Shown here: positions 1 through 8,819 of the stretch, piece after piece
How the letters are laid out: each line of letters begins with the position of its first letter
Numbering within the stretch: the first letter of the stretch is position 1
From: Ponticaulis profundi
GTDB lineage: Bacteria; Pseudomonadota; Alphaproteobacteria; Caulobacterales; Hyphomonadaceae
Length of the DNA: 64,000 bases
Assembly: GCF_042659465.1 (NCBI RefSeq)
Contig: NZ_JBHSSW010000004.1
Span: 124,001 to 188,000, forward strand
Reading direction: 5' to 3'
The notes under the pieces: generated by a model
Seen by the model: only the letters and a program-made list of their open reading frames with translations
What the model was told of the DNA's origin: nothing
The model's database searches: none
Made by a program: the position numbers and the translations under genes

Positions 1-1
1 C

Positions 2-388
2 TACTGGATCCATACAATGGGTGAGCTGATGGTCTCTCCTGTGGGCCTGTCATCGGTTACGAAGCTCGCACCTGCGCGCGTTGTTGGCATGAGTATGGGC
101 GCCTGGTTCCTGTTCTCCGGTCTCTCTAACTATCTGGCGGGCGTGATCGCCCGTGCGACCGGTGCCGAGACGATTGGCGGTCAGCTGACAGACGTCGCTG
201 CTGCGAAAGCCGGCTATGCCAGTGTCTATTCAAACGTTGCCTATGTGGCGATGGGAATCGCTCTGGTCATGTTGCTGATCTCGCCTCTGATCAAACGTCT
301 AATGCATATGGATGTGGCAGCAGAGGTCGATAAAGAGGGCGCTGATCCGTCAGACTATCAGGGTAAGGCGGACAAGCTGGTCGACTAG
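2..388 (+). CDS. POT/PTR2-family peptide transporter, C-terminal part (5' end outside window)
   Basis: The reading frame is open from the left edge and ends at TAG 386-388, giving the last 128 residues. The segment around GELMVSPVGLS and TKLAPAR matches the conserved late-helix region of proton-dependent oligopeptide transporters (POT/PTR2 family of the major facilitator superfamily). These inner-membrane proteins import di- and tripeptides with protons. Two to three hydrophobic helices follow, and then a charged cytoplasmic tail. The first ATG in the window (17) is internal to the gene and is not its start. Substrate range cannot be judged from this fragment. Confidence 0.8.
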   Translation, partial: YWIHTMGELMVSPVGLSSVTKLAPARVVGMSMGAWFLFSGLSNYLAGVIARATGAETIGGQLTDVAAAKAGYASVYSNVAYVAMGIALVMLLISPLIKRLMHMDVAAEVDKEGADPSDYQGKADKLVD

Positions 389-410
389 CGCGGCCCTGCA
401 ATTCAAAGAG

Positions 411-438
411 AAAAGCCCGCCGGATGGCGGGCTTTTTT
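411..438 (+). terminator. Rho-independent terminator after the peptide transporter
   Basis: The stem AAGCCCGCC / GGCGGGCTT with a GGAT loop is followed by an eight-T run, 25 bases after the transporter stop. It could also serve the convergent DUF937 gene in the other direction, because A-residues flank the left arm. Confidence 0.9.
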
Positions 439-459
439 TTGTTTCGGAGTGTCGCTGGA

Positions 460-1104
460 TCAGCGTTTGCTGAGCATGTCGAAAATATCATCCATGCCGG
501 AGCCGTCGCCATCAGCATCGAGAAGGTTTCCGAGGCCACCCAGGGGTGAGTTCGAAGAGGCGCTACTGCCACCAAGCGCTGATTTCATCAGGCCGCCCAG
601 CAATCCGCCACCCGTGGACGCGCCGCCCTGGGGTGCATTCCCTGCGAGGGCGCCGGCAATCATGCCACCAATGCCCGAATCCTGGCTTTGCTTGGAGAGC
701 GCAGACATAACCATGGTCGCGACGATGGGCAGGATTTGTTTGAGCAGGCCTTCTGTCAGCCCTGTCTTTTCCGCGGCGCGCGATACAGCGGCCCGACTGA
801 CATCCTTTGAGCCCAGCAGATGGCCGAGAATGGCGTTACCTTCCATCAGCGTGTCAGGTTCAGACAGACGTTCTGGCTGATCAAGAAACTTGGCGTGGCT
901 GCCGTTTTGCAGGGCCCCCATCAGCGACTGAAGGCCACCTTCCTGACCCACATTGCGTTTCAGCCCCGAAGAGAGGGCAGGAAGCAGTGCAGCGACCGCA
1001 GACTGAGCCTGATCTTCACTCAGGCCAAACTGTTGCGCGATCTGGGAGATGCCCTGACCATTATTGGTTTGCGAAATCATATCGAGAAGGTTCAGCCCAG
1101 CCAT
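460..1104 (-). CDS. DUF937 family protein (YidB-like)
   Basis: This 214-residue protein begins NLLDMISQTNNGQGISQIA and carries the alternating helix pattern of the DUF937/YidB family. That family has no established biochemical role. The second half is rich in Gly, Ala and Ser (about residues 135-200), with short GGLL/GGM repeats, and looks flexible. It ends in an acidic DADGDGSGMDD stretch. There is no signal peptide. The gene stands alone, convergent with the transporter upstream and followed by its terminator. The family assignment is by recognition of the N-terminal region; no function is claimed. Confidence 0.75.
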   Translation of the reverse strand: MAGLNLLDMISQTNNGQGISQIAQQFGLSEDQAQSAVAALLPALSSGLKRNVGQEGGLQSLMGALQNGSHAKFLDQPERLSEPDTLMEGNAILGHLLGSKDVSRAAVSRAAEKTGLTEGLLKQILPIVATMVMSALSKQSQDSGIGGMIAGALAGNAPQGGASTGGGLLGGLMKSALGGSSASSNSPLGGLGNLLDADGDGSGMDDIFDMLSKR

Positions 1105-1176
1105 AAATCCATCCTTTAATTGACATTAAAGTTAGGTTTAGAGCGGCTTGGGAGCCATGTCGATCTTACGACTGCA

Positions 1177-1202
1177 AGAGCCGCCGACGCTGCGGCAGCT
1201 CT
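1177..1202 (-). terminator. Hairpin downstream of the VTT-domain gene
   Basis: AGAGC and GCCG pair with CGGC and GCTCT across one mismatch, with a 6-nt loop. It lies 15 bases past the stop of the minus-strand gene at 1217. The only T-run (GAGTTTTT) is on the plus-strand side, so its use as a minus-strand terminator is uncertain. Confidence 0.4.
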
Positions 1203-1216
1203 GAGTTTTTGGTGCG

Positions 1217-1903
1217 TCAGATGAGGAAATACATCACGACCATGCCGACGAAAACGCCGATACCGACAAGGAAGATTTCAAGCTCGTGGCATTCTAGCCA
1301 TTCCTGACCACGCTTGCCCATCGCCATGATGATGCCAGCTTCAAAGAAATACCGGATTGCGCGGGAAATGGTGACGGCGATGGCAAACCAGATGATAGAA
1401 TAACCGGCGGCGCCCGCAGCGGCTGCTCCGAACTGGAACGGGATCGGCGTTACGCCCACCATGAACAATGCCCAGAAGCCATCATTGGCTATCTGCTCTG
1501 TGACATTCTGATAGGTATCGAGCGCGCCGATGTTCTGCATGGCCGATTCCAGGAAAGCGTCGGCGGCCCAGACGCCCAGGGCGTACATGGCCATCCCGGC
1601 AATCACATTACCGACGAGCAGCGCTGCGGCCACTTTCCAGGCTTCGCGACCACGGCTGGCCATGGCGGGCAGGAAAATAGGCTCCAGCGCAAAGATGATG
1701 ATGGTGTTTTCCAGAAACCCCACAAAGGCCAGCATTGGGAGCGCGTAAGGGCCATCAAGAAATCTTGAGAGCCATGCGCGCAATGCGCCGCTGTGTTTTG
1801 TGTGATTTGCGCAGGATGTCGTGTCGGTCATACTGCTAGCAACGTTCGATGGAAGCGAGGCGTTGCATTCGGCTGTCATGTATTTTCTGACATGAGGTGC
1901 CAT
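1217..1903 (-). CDS. VTT-domain (DedA/YqaA-like) inner-membrane protein
   Basis: The protein has 228 residues from the first ATG, with about four hydrophobic segments. The central GVTPIPFQFGAAAAGAAGY stretch, with its conserved proline and glycines, followed by the amphipathic TISRAIRYFFEAG helix, is typical of VTT (SNARE-associated, DedA-like) proteins of the YqaA branch. Members are thought to handle lipid carriers or membrane homeostasis; the substrate here is unknown. The start is unclear. ATGs at 1903, 1879 and 1831 are all in frame and none has a good ribosome-binding site. The 24 residues before the third look poorly conserved, so the true protein may start at 1831. Confidence 0.75.
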   Translation of the reverse strand: MAPHVRKYMTAECNASLPSNVASSMTDTTSCANHTKHSGALRAWLSRFLDGPYALPMLAFVGFLENTIIIFALEPIFLPAMASRGREAWKVAAALLVGNVIAGMAMYALGVWAADAFLESAMQNIGALDTYQNVTEQIANDGFWALFMVGVTPIPFQFGAAAAGAAGYSIIWFAIAVTISRAIRYFFEAGIIMAMGKRGQEWLECHELEIFLVGIGVFVGMVVMYFLI

Positions 1904-1951
1904 GAGCGGCGTTTTACACTCGCCGGGGCTCAGGCAGATGGTGTTCGGGGG

Positions 1952-2446
1952 TTAGTCGAGTTCGAACCTGCCAAGATGTTTCCAGAAGTCCTCGGCATTC
2001 ATAAGAGACCACTCAGCGCCACGATAAACGCTCATCGTGGCCAAGCAAAAATCTGCCTCGAGTCTTTTATGGTCTTCTGAGTAGTGAGCGAAAAAGACGG
2101 CGCGTGTACCGGGTGGGTAATACCCTTGTATTTCACCCCCATGGACGATCCAGAGATTCTCAACCTTGTTCGTTTTGCCTTTGAAATTTTCCGTGACATA
2201 GATTTCGGCCCATATCTCGTTGAGTGATCGATAGTTTCGGTATTGCTGAAAGTTATCGATCCTGTAACGCGACATTGCATTGTCGGGTGCTACTTTTGAG
2301 GTGATCATAATACCTTCGAAAACCACCTCGGCTCTGTTGAGCCTTTCCTGCAGTGTTGGTGTGGCGCAAGACCAAGCGAGAGCGGCAGGTGCTGAGATCG
2401 CACTGGCAAGAAAGCCCAAAATCAGCGCTGCGCTTAACCCTCTCAT
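1952..2446 (-). CDS. Secreted protein with an NTR/TIMP-like pattern, unknown function
   Basis: This 164-residue protein has a clear Sec signal peptide (MRGL, then a hydrophobic stretch to APAALA). The mature part opens with WSCATPTL and RAEVVFEGI. Cysteine near the N-terminus, a VFEG strand and a late LEADFCLATMS strand resemble bacterial netrin/TIMP-like domains, but the match is weak. The ATG directly follows the tldD stop (TAG ATG), so the two are probably cotranscribed and translationally coupled. It is presumably periplasmic. I do not recognise a named family with confidence. Confidence 0.6.
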   Translation of the reverse strand: MRGLSAALILGFLASAISAPAALAWSCATPTLQERLNRAEVVFEGIMITSKVAPDNAMSRYRIDNFQQYRNYRSLNEIWAEIYVTENFKGKTNKVENLWIVHGGEIQGYYPPGTRAVFFAHYSEDHKRLEADFCLATMSVYRGAEWSLMNAEDFWKHLGRFELD

Positions 2447-3841
2447 CTATCCCGCGCCACCAACGGTGATGGCATCGATCTTCAGGCTCGGCTGACCCAC
2501 GCCGACCGGAACAGATTGTCCGGCTTTACCGCAGGTTCCGACGCCATCATCCATGGCAAAGTCATTGCCGATCATGGACACACGGGTGAGGGCGGTCGGG
2601 CCATGCCCGATCAGGGTCGCGTTCTTGACGGGCGCGCCGATTTTACCGTTCTCGACCATATAAGCTTCGGTGCACTGGAAGACGAAATTGCCGGAGGTGA
2701 TATCGACCTGGCCGCCACCGAAATCGACCGCCCAGATGCCACGCTTGATGGATTTCACCATCTCTTCGGGATCATCCTGACCGCCGGTCATGTATGTGTT
2801 TGTCATCCGTGGCATTGGCAGGGCCGCATAGGATTCACGGCGTCCATTGCCGGTCGCCTTCATGCCCATCAGACGTGCGTTCTGGCGATCCTGCATATAG
2901 CCGACCAGCTTACCGTCCTCGATCAGCACGGTTTTTTGCGTTTCGGTGCCTTCATCATCAACGCTGAGAGAGCCACGGCGACGCTCGATTGTACCGTCAT
3001 CAATGACGGTGACGCCTTTGGCGGCAACCTGCTCACCGATCTTGCCGGAGTAGACCGACGCGCCCTTGCGATTGAAGTCGCCTTCAAGGCCGTGGCCAAC
3101 TGCTTCATGCAGCAGAACAGCAGGCCAGCCAGGGCCGAGCACAACTTCCATCTCGCCAGCTGGCGCTGGAACGCTTTCCAGATTGGTCTCGGCTTTCTTG
3201 AGCGCCCGTTCGACAAGACCTTTCCAGCGATCCGGCTGGATCCATTCTTCATAAGCGGCGCGGCCGCCGGCACCGGCTGAGCCCGTTTCGCGTCGACCTT
3301 CGCTCTCCATGGTGATGGAAACATTGACGCGAACAAGCGGGCGGACATCCTCAAACAGGGCGCCGTCCGGACGCAGAATCGTCACGTGTTTGTGGGAACC
3401 GGCCATGGAGCAGGACACCTGCACCACACGCGGATCGCGCGCACGTGCATAGGCATCAATCTCGGCAAGCAGATTCGATTTGCTCAGAAAGTCCGGCTCG
3501 TCGGTTGGGTCGATCGGATCATAAAGCCGACGATTGATCGGACGGGGGCTCTCTGCGAGCGTTCCCGAATATCCCTCTTTCGCGGCAGAGGCCGTCTTCG
3601 CGGCGCGCTTGATGGCATCGTCCGTCATCTCGCTGCCATGTGCGTAACCGGTCGCTTCACCTGCGACGACGCGGAGGCCGAAGCCTTGCCCCGTATCAAA
3701 GGCTGCCGATTTCAGGCGCCCATCGTCGAAGACAAAACTCTCACTGCGTGTCTGTTCCACATAGAGCTCACCATCGTCTGCGCCGGTGACGGCATCAGAA
3801 AGTGTGGTTCGGGCGTGGTCGAGATTGAAAGGCAGGGTCAT
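2447..3841 (-). CDS. tldD: Metalloprotease TldD
   Basis: This 464-residue protein is full length for TldD of the TldD/PmbA (U62) family. The zinc motif HEAVGH lies in LLHEAVGHGLEGDFNRKG at about residues 245-262, followed by the family's SVDDEGT and RMTNTYM motifs. TldD works with PmbA/TldE as a cytosolic heterodimeric peptidase that degrades unfolded peptides and matures some ribosomal peptides. No pmbA is seen in this window. The small secreted-protein gene at 1952 follows without a gap. Confidence 0.95.
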   Translation of the reverse strand: MTLPFNLDHARTTLSDAVTGADDGELYVEQTRSESFVFDDGRLKSAAFDTGQGFGLRVVAGEATGYAHGSEMTDDAIKRAAKTASAAKEGYSGTLAESPRPINRRLYDPIDPTDEPDFLSKSNLLAEIDAYARARDPRVVQVSCSMAGSHKHVTILRPDGALFEDVRPLVRVNVSITMESEGRRETGSAGAGGRAAYEEWIQPDRWKGLVERALKKAETNLESVPAPAGEMEVVLGPGWPAVLLHEAVGHGLEGDFNRKGASVYSGKIGEQVAAKGVTVIDDGTIERRRGSLSVDDEGTETQKTVLIEDGKLVGYMQDRQNARLMGMKATGNGRRESYAALPMPRMTNTYMTGGQDDPEEMVKSIKRGIWAVDFGGGQVDITSGNFVFQCTEAYMVENGKIGAPVKNATLIGHGPTALTRVSMIGNDFAMDDGVGTCGKAGQSVPVGVGQPSLKIDAITVGGAG

Positions 3842-3956
3842 GCGAACTCGTTCTGTTTAAAATCACTTGCTGAGATCAATGTAAGGGAGCTTGGCGGACT
3901 TCGAAAGCGGGGAAGCTGATTTCTCTATATATTCTCGTCATCTGAGCCGAAAACGG

Positions 3957-3982
3957 AAAAGGCCGCACCTTGCGGGCGGCCT
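3957..3982 (-). terminator. Rho-independent terminator after the TPR gene
   Basis: Read on the minus strand, AGGCCGC and GCGGCCT form a GC-rich stem that runs into TTTTCC. It lies 37 bases past the stop of the TPR gene at 4019. Confidence 0.7.
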
Positions 3983-4018
3983 GATACGGTCAGGGCTGTG
4001 AGGCGAGCGCTCGCGCGG

Positions 4019-4570
4019 TCAGCTGTTTTCGGTCACGACAAATCTGTCGAGCTGGCGCAGGGCGAGATCGAAGTCGGGCTTGAACTCAAGACTTTTCTTC
4101 AGATCAAAATAGGCACCGTTGAGGTCCCCAAGCTGTTCCCTGACCAGCGCCCGATTGTAGTAGGCCGAGTGAACATCTGCCGGGTTCATTTCGATCGCTT
4201 CTGTCAGTGTTTCCAGAGCGCGGTCATAGTCGCCCATAGACAGAAGTGCGGCGCCCTTGTTCAAAAGGACCGTTCCATTGTCCGGCGCCATCGCCAAAGC
4301 CTTGTCGTAATCGGCCAGGGCGGCGTCGAATTTCTCAGCCCGCATATAAAGAATGCCGCGATTGACCAAAGTCGCGAGTTTGTTCGTCGCCGTGATGGGC
4401 TGTTCATTCAGAGCGCGGGTACAGGTCTGGATCGCAGAATTGCTGGATGCCTGTGGAATCAGGGCCGATTCAAAGCAGGATTTTGCGAGGCCATTTCCGA
4501 GCACGGTGATCTGAGCAAAGGCTGGCGTTCCGATGAGCAGGAGGCTTGCCGCCGTCATAAGTCTAAGCAT
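4019..4570 (-). CDS. Periplasmic TPR-repeat protein
   Basis: This 183-residue protein has a signal peptide (MLRLMTAASLLLIG...AFAQ) and then about three tetratricopeptide repeats. The repeats run roughly from residue 60 to 160, with the W-less consensus N-G-Y-A-P (for example NRGILYMRAEKFDAALADY). TPRs form a helical scaffold for protein contacts. There are no catalytic motifs. The gene is monocistronic, with its own terminator, and is divergent from the oxidase operon. The partner is unknown. Confidence 0.75.
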   Translation of the reverse strand: MLRLMTAASLLLIGTPAFAQITVLGNGLAKSCFESALIPQASSNSAIQTCTRALNEQPITATNKLATLVNRGILYMRAEKFDAALADYDKALAMAPDNGTVLLNKGAALLSMGDYDRALETLTEAIEMNPADVHSAYYNRALVREQLGDLNGAYFDLKKSLEFKPDFDLALRQLDRFVVTENS

Positions 4571-4981
4571 GTTTCGCTCCCTTTATATATGCGGTCAGTC
4601 GCGCTGCCGCTTCCGGTAATAATACAACAGAAATTGAAATTTCGGAAGAATGAGCCTCTGCCGGGCCGTCGCGCGACTGCTGCGCGCGAATTGATTCGAG
4701 TTTTCAGACGACTGCGACTTTGTGGTCCGTCTGGCAGGACGGGGGAGGCGGAGCAGGGGAAAGACCTATTTTCGCGCTCGGGCATAGCCGCAGGCCGATA
4801 TTTTTGCGCCACACCTGTCGAAAAATTTATCGAACCAGTGTTCAAACCTGTTTCGAGATGATACCGGACTTCGTGGTTCTGGGGAATGAGTGCGACAAAT
4901 TGGTCATTTGGCCTATCTTGGGCCGGACATATGGTCACATCGTGCTAAGTTCGTTCCTCACAAGTAGACAGGGAGAAGAGC
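4571..4981. other. 411-bp divergent intergenic region before the aa3 oxidase operon
   Basis: It must hold the promoters of the TPR gene (minus) and ctaC (plus). I see a dyad GAAATT-GA-AATTTC at 4630-4643, 60 bases upstream of the TPR start codon, and a CCGTC/GACGG hairpin near 4727-4742. A ribosome-binding site GGGAG lies at 4971-4975, before the GTG start of ctaC. No ORF here looks genuine and no promoter can be named with confidence. Confidence 0.4.
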
Positions 4982-5863
4982 GTGCGCTGGATCGCCGTTG
5001 CTTTGATGAGTTTGTTGTCGTTGAGCGCACACGCCGCTCAGCCAGAGAATGGCGCGCTGGGTATGCAGCCCGCTGCTACGCCGATCATGGAAAAGATTAC
5101 GTTTTTCCATAACGGAGTTTTGTTGCCGATCATCACGATCATCACCATCGCAGTTGCTGCGCTGCTGGTGTATGTGATGTTCCGCTTTAACAAGAAGGCC
5201 AATCCTGAGCCGAGCAAGTTCAGCCACAACACCATGATTGAGGTTGTCTGGACGCTGGTGCCGGTTCTGATCCTTCTGTTCATTGCCTTTTTCAGCTTCC
5301 GCCTGCTGTACATGGAAGACGTCTTCCCGGACGTTGACGAGTCACAGGTTGTGAACGTCAAGGTGCAGGGTAACCAGTGGAACTGGACCTACAGCTACAC
5401 AGACGTTGACGTTGATGGCTATCCACTGGAGTTCGTTTCCAACCCGCTGCACAAAGGCTTTGGTGCAGAAGGCGGCGAGCCTGCTGGAACGACTGCCGCA
5501 CCGCGCAACCTGGCTGTTGATTACCCGATGGTGATTCCTGAGGACACGGTTGTTCGTATCCAGACGGCAGCTTCTGATGTCATTCACTCATTCGCTGTTC
5601 CGGCGTTCGGCATCAAGACTGACGCCATCCCTGGCAAGCTCAATGAGCTTTGGGTCGAAGTTGCGGAACCTGGTGTCTATTTCGGCCAGTGTTCAGAGCT
5701 TTGCGGCAAGGATCACGCCTTCATGCCGATCGAAGTTCACGTTGTTAGCCGTACAGAATATGACGCCTGGATCGAACGAGCTCAGTCGAACCTGGATGAT
5801 GCGCGCCAGTATCTGGCGAGCCTTTCCGGTGAAACCGAAACTCAACTCGCTTCTGCGCGCTAA
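4982..5863 (+). CDS. ctaC: Cytochrome c oxidase subunit II
   Basis: This 293-residue protein starts at GTG 4982, behind GGGAGAAGA. It has a signal peptide (to about AHAAQ), two membrane helices (about residues 48-67 and 85-110) and a periplasmic cupredoxin domain. The CuA ligands are visible: His in VIHSFAVP, and C237-SEL-C241, His245 and Met248 in CSELCGKDHAFM. The WNWTY electron-entry patch is present. It accepts electrons from cytochrome c and passes them to heme a of subunit I. It heads the oxidase cluster, 21 bases upstream of ctaD. There is no fused cytochrome c domain, so this is the plain aa3 type. Confidence 0.97.
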   Translation: MRWIAVALMSLLSLSAHAAQPENGALGMQPAATPIMEKITFFHNGVLLPIITIITIAVAALLVYVMFRFNKKANPEPSKFSHNTMIEVVWTLVPVLILLFIAFFSFRLLYMEDVFPDVDESQVVNVKVQGNQWNWTYSYTDVDVDGYPLEFVSNPLHKGFGAEGGEPAGTTAAPRNLAVDYPMVIPEDTVVRIQTAASDVIHSFAVPAFGIKTDAIPGKLNELWVEVAEPGVYFGQCSELCGKDHAFMPIEVHVVSRTEYDAWIERAQSNLDDARQYLASLSGETETQLASAR

Positions 5864-5884
5864 GGACTTGGAGATTTAAACAAG

Positions 5885-7567
5885 ATGCCTATGGACGCTG
5901 TAACTCCACACGATGAGCTCCACGCAGAGCACAAGCCTGGTTTCATTGCGCGTTGGTTCTTCTCAACCAACCACAAGGATATCGGTACGCTCTATCTCGT
6001 TGGCGCCATCATTATGGGCCTGGTTGGTACATTCCTCTCCGGCCTGATCCGTCTCGAGCTGGCTCAGCCAGGAATCGGTCCACTCACACACTTCGTGCTC
6101 TGGGGTGTTGAAGGTGCGACGCAGGCCGACAAGATCGAAGCGGCGAAACACTTCTATAATATGGTCATCTCCTATCACGGTCTGATCATGATCTTCTTCA
6201 TGGTCATGCCAGCGCTGATTGGTGGCTTTGGTAACTGGTTCGTTCCTCTGATGATTGGTGCGCCGGACATGGCGTTCCCTCGGATGAACAACATCTCCTT
6301 CTGGCTGATGCCATTCTCCTTCCTTCTGGCTGTCATTTCCATGCTGGTTCCAGGTGGACCATCCGGGAATGGTTTTGCCGGTGGCTGGGTGATGTATCCG
6401 CCATTGTCTTCGACCGTTGGTCACCCGGGTCCTGCTTTCGATCTTCTGATCTTCTCGCTTCACATTGCGGGTATCAGCTCGATCCTCGGCGCGATCAACT
6501 TCATCGTGACCATTCTGAACATGCGTGCCCCTGGCATGACGATCCACAAAATGCCGCTCTTTGTATGGGCGATGCTCATCACGGCATTCCTGCTGGTTCT
6601 GTCTCTGCCGGTTCTGGCTGGCGCTCTGACCATGCTGATCACAGACCGTAACTTCGGTACGACCTTCTTTGATCCAGCTGGCGGCGGCGACCCGGTCATG
6701 TTCCAGCACCTGTTCTGGTTCTTCGGTCACCCTGAAGTTTACATCATGATCCTGCCGGGCTTCGGCATCATCTCGCACATCGTTTCGACCTTCTCGAAAA
6801 AGCCTGTCTTCGGCTATCTCGGCATGGCATACGCGATGGCTTCCATCGGCTTCATCGGCTTCATCGTGTGGGCGCACCACATGTACACAGTCGGCATGAA
6901 TGTTGACCTGAAAGCCTACTTCGTTGCAGCGACGATGATCATTGCGGTTCCGACCGGCATCAAGATCTTCTCCTGGATCGCGACCATGTGGGGCGGTTCC
7001 ATCGAGTTCAAGGTTCCAATGCTGTGGGCGATTGGCTTCATCTTCCTCTTCACCGTTGGTGGTGTGACAGGTGTTGTCCTCGCGAACGCTGGCGTCGACC
7101 ATGCTCTGCACGACACATATTACGTGGTTGCTCACTTCCACTACGTGCTGTCGCTGGGTGCTGTCTTCACGCTGTTCGCAGGCTGGTATTACTGGTACGA
7201 GAAGATGTTCGGCATCAAATACAACGGCATGCTCGCTGGCATTCAGTTCTGGCTGATGTTCATCGGTGCTAACGTTGTGTTCTTCCCGCAGCACTTCCTG
7301 GGTCTGAACGGTATGCCACGTCGCTATATCGACTATCCGGATGCCTTCGCACTTTGGAACCACGTGTCTTCCATGGGCTATCTCTTCATCCTGGCGTCAC
7401 TGTTCTTCTTCTTCGCAGTGATCATTGAAAGCGTCGTTCGTCGTCGCAAAGCCGAAGCGAACCCATGGGGTGAGTATGCAACCACGCTCGAGTGGACGCT
7501 GTCTTCGCCACCACCGTTCCACCAGTTCAATGAACTGCCAAAGATCAAGGCTGACGATCACCACTAA
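5885..7567 (+). CDS. ctaD: Cytochrome c oxidase subunit I (aa3 type)
   Basis: The 560 residues give about 12 membrane helices. All cofactor ligands can be seen: His in ISYHGLI (heme a), GHPEVY (CuB His with the crosslinked Tyr, and the Glu of the D-channel), VWAHHMYT (CuB) and HDTYYVVAHFHY (hemes a3 and a). The D-channel Asp (GAPDMAFPR) and K-channel Lys (GIKIFSW) place it in the A1 class of proton-pumping heme-copper oxidases. It reduces O2 to water in the inner membrane. A 466-codon open frame on the opposite strand is a codon-usage shadow. A strong terminator follows. Confidence 0.98.
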   Translation: MPMDAVTPHDELHAEHKPGFIARWFFSTNHKDIGTLYLVGAIIMGLVGTFLSGLIRLELAQPGIGPLTHFVLWGVEGATQADKIEAAKHFYNMVISYHGLIMIFFMVMPALIGGFGNWFVPLMIGAPDMAFPRMNNISFWLMPFSFLLAVISMLVPGGPSGNGFAGGWVMYPPLSSTVGHPGPAFDLLIFSLHIAGISSILGAINFIVTILNMRAPGMTIHKMPLFVWAMLITAFLLVLSLPVLAGALTMLITDRNFGTTFFDPAGGGDPVMFQHLFWFFGHPEVYIMILPGFGIISHIVSTFSKKPVFGYLGMAYAMASIGFIGFIVWAHHMYTVGMNVDLKAYFVAATMIIAVPTGIKIFSWIATMWGGSIEFKVPMLWAIGFIFLFTVGGVTGVVLANAGVDHALHDTYYVVAHFHYVLSLGAVFTLFAGWYYWYEKMFGIKYNGMLAGIQFWLMFIGANVVFFPQHFLGLNGMPRRYIDYPDAFALWNHVSSMGYLFILASLFFFFAVIIESVVRRRKAEANPWGEYATTLEWTLSSPPPFHQFNELPKIKADDHH

Positions 7568-7595
7568 GGTTGATCTGAAGACTGAGACAAAGAAG

Positions 7596-7616
7596 CGGGC
7601 CTTTCGAGGCCCGTTT
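7596..7616 (+). terminator. Rho-independent terminator after ctaD
   Basis: The perfect stem CGGGCCT / AGGCCCG with a TTCG tetraloop is followed by TTT, 29 bases past the ctaD stop. It separates ctaCD from ctaB, which therefore probably has a promoter in the 230 bases that follow. Confidence 0.85.
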
Positions 7617-7710
7617 CGCGTTCGGGAGACCGGTTGAGGACACAAAAGCCGACTCATCCGCTAGGCGATTTGCCGCATGTCCGGGCGTTTACGCTGACAG
7701 CCTTGCGACG

Positions 7711-7805
7711 ATATGTAGACTATACATGTCAGATCGTTGTATGGGTCCGGACCACAGATCTCTGTTTCGAACGAAATGGATTTCAGGCACTGCGTCCCGG
7801 GACGC
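7711..7805 (+). promoter_or_regulatory. Series of palindromes upstream of ctaB
   Basis: Three dyads lie between the ctaD terminator and ctaB: ATGTA-GACTA-TACAT at 7713-7727, the perfect palindrome GGTCCGGACC at 7744-7753, and the perfect 14-mer GCGTCCCGGGACGC at 7792-7805. A weak promoter-like pair (CTGACA near 7694, TAGACT near 7716) overlaps the first. The loopless palindromes look more like protein-binding sites than RNA hairpins. No regulator can be assigned. Confidence 0.4.
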
Positions 7806-7847
7806 TGCTTAAGATAGCGCCCAGACGATATCGGGAAGAAAACAGGT

Positions 7848-8819
7848 ATGACTGACCAGACTGCAGATGAAGCTGTGACGCCAGCGAAGCCGATTCCGAC
7901 GGTTCGCGACTATATCGAGCTGATGAAGCCACGCATCATGATGCTTGTGGTGTTTACAGCTGCGGCGGGCCTGATTGCAGCACCTGGCAATATTCCTGTC
8001 GTCACCGCGATCACCACATTGCTGGCGGTCGCGCTGGGCTCTGGCGCCGCAGGCGCGATCAATATGTGGTATGATTACGATATCGACGCGATCATGACCC
8101 GCACATCGACACGCCCGCTGCCATCTGGCCGCGTCAATCGCGATGATGCACTGGCACTCGGCACGCTGATGTCGTTTGTCTCTGTGACGCTGATGGCGAT
8201 TTCGACCAATCCGGTCGCAGCCGCCATGCTGGCCGTTTCCATATTCTATTATGCCGTCATCTACACAATGTGGCTGAAGCGTTCGACATCGCAGAACATT
8301 GTGATTGGCGGCGCAGCGGGCGCTTTCCCGCCTGTGATCGGCTGGGCGGCTGTGACAGGCACAATGCCGCTCGAAGCCTGGGCGTTGTTCGCCATCATCT
8401 TTGTCTGGACGCCGCCGCATTTCTGGGCGCTGTCTCTGGTCGCCAACAAGGATTACGCCAAAGCCGGCGTTCCGATGCTGCCAGTCGTCAAAGGCGCTGC
8501 GAACACTCGCCTGCAGGTACTTCTCTATACCTTCCTTCTGGTACTGGTTTCCTTCGTTCCTGTTTTCCTCGGTACGGGCGGTGTGATTTATGCGGCGCTG
8601 GCTGGCGTGCTTGGCCTTGCCTTCATCGTGCTGTCGATCGGATTGTTCCGTAGTCAGGCCGGTGAGGCGGAAGCCGGTGCCAAAGAGCGCAAACAGGCGC
8701 TCGGCGTGTTCGCCTTTTCCATTTTCTATCTGGCGGCGGTCTTTGCTGCGCTAATCGTTGAGCATGGTTTTGGTCTCTATTTTGACGGACCGCTCAAAGC
8801 CATCGGGATCGGAGCATAA
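7848..8819 (+). CDS. ctaB: Protoheme IX farnesyltransferase (heme O synthase)
   Basis: This 323-residue UbiA-family prenyltransferase has about nine membrane helices. The Mg-diphosphate motif NMWYDYDIDAIMTRT, with RPLPSG after it, lies near residues 68-90; the second Asp-rich loop follows ANKDYAKAGVPM. It attaches a farnesyl group to heme B to give heme O, the precursor of the heme A used by the aa3 oxidase here. The heme A synthase (ctaA) is not in this window. The stop overlaps the next start (TAATG), so translation is probably coupled. Confidence 0.95.
   Translation: MTDQTADEAVTPAKPIPTVRDYIELMKPRIMMLVVFTAAAGLIAAPGNIPVVTAITTLLAVALGSGAAGAINMWYDYDIDAIMTRTSTRPLPSGRVNRDDALALGTLMSFVSVTLMAISTNPVAAAMLAVSIFYYAVIYTMWLKRSTSQNIVIGGAAGAFPPVIGWAAVTGTMPLEAWALFAIIFVWTPPHFWALSLVANKDYAKAGVPMLPVVKGAANTRLQVLLYTFLLVLVSFVPVFLGTGGVIYAALAGVLGLAFIVLSIGLFRSQAGEAEAGAKERKQALGVFAFSIFYLAAVFAALIVEHGFGLYFDGPLKAIGIGA

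Noticed and set aside
5963..7363. 466-codon open frame on the minus strand, opposite ctaD
   Set aside because: It is exactly antisense to a strongly conserved oxidase gene. Its product is a polar mix without motifs, and the openness comes from codon usage in ctaD.
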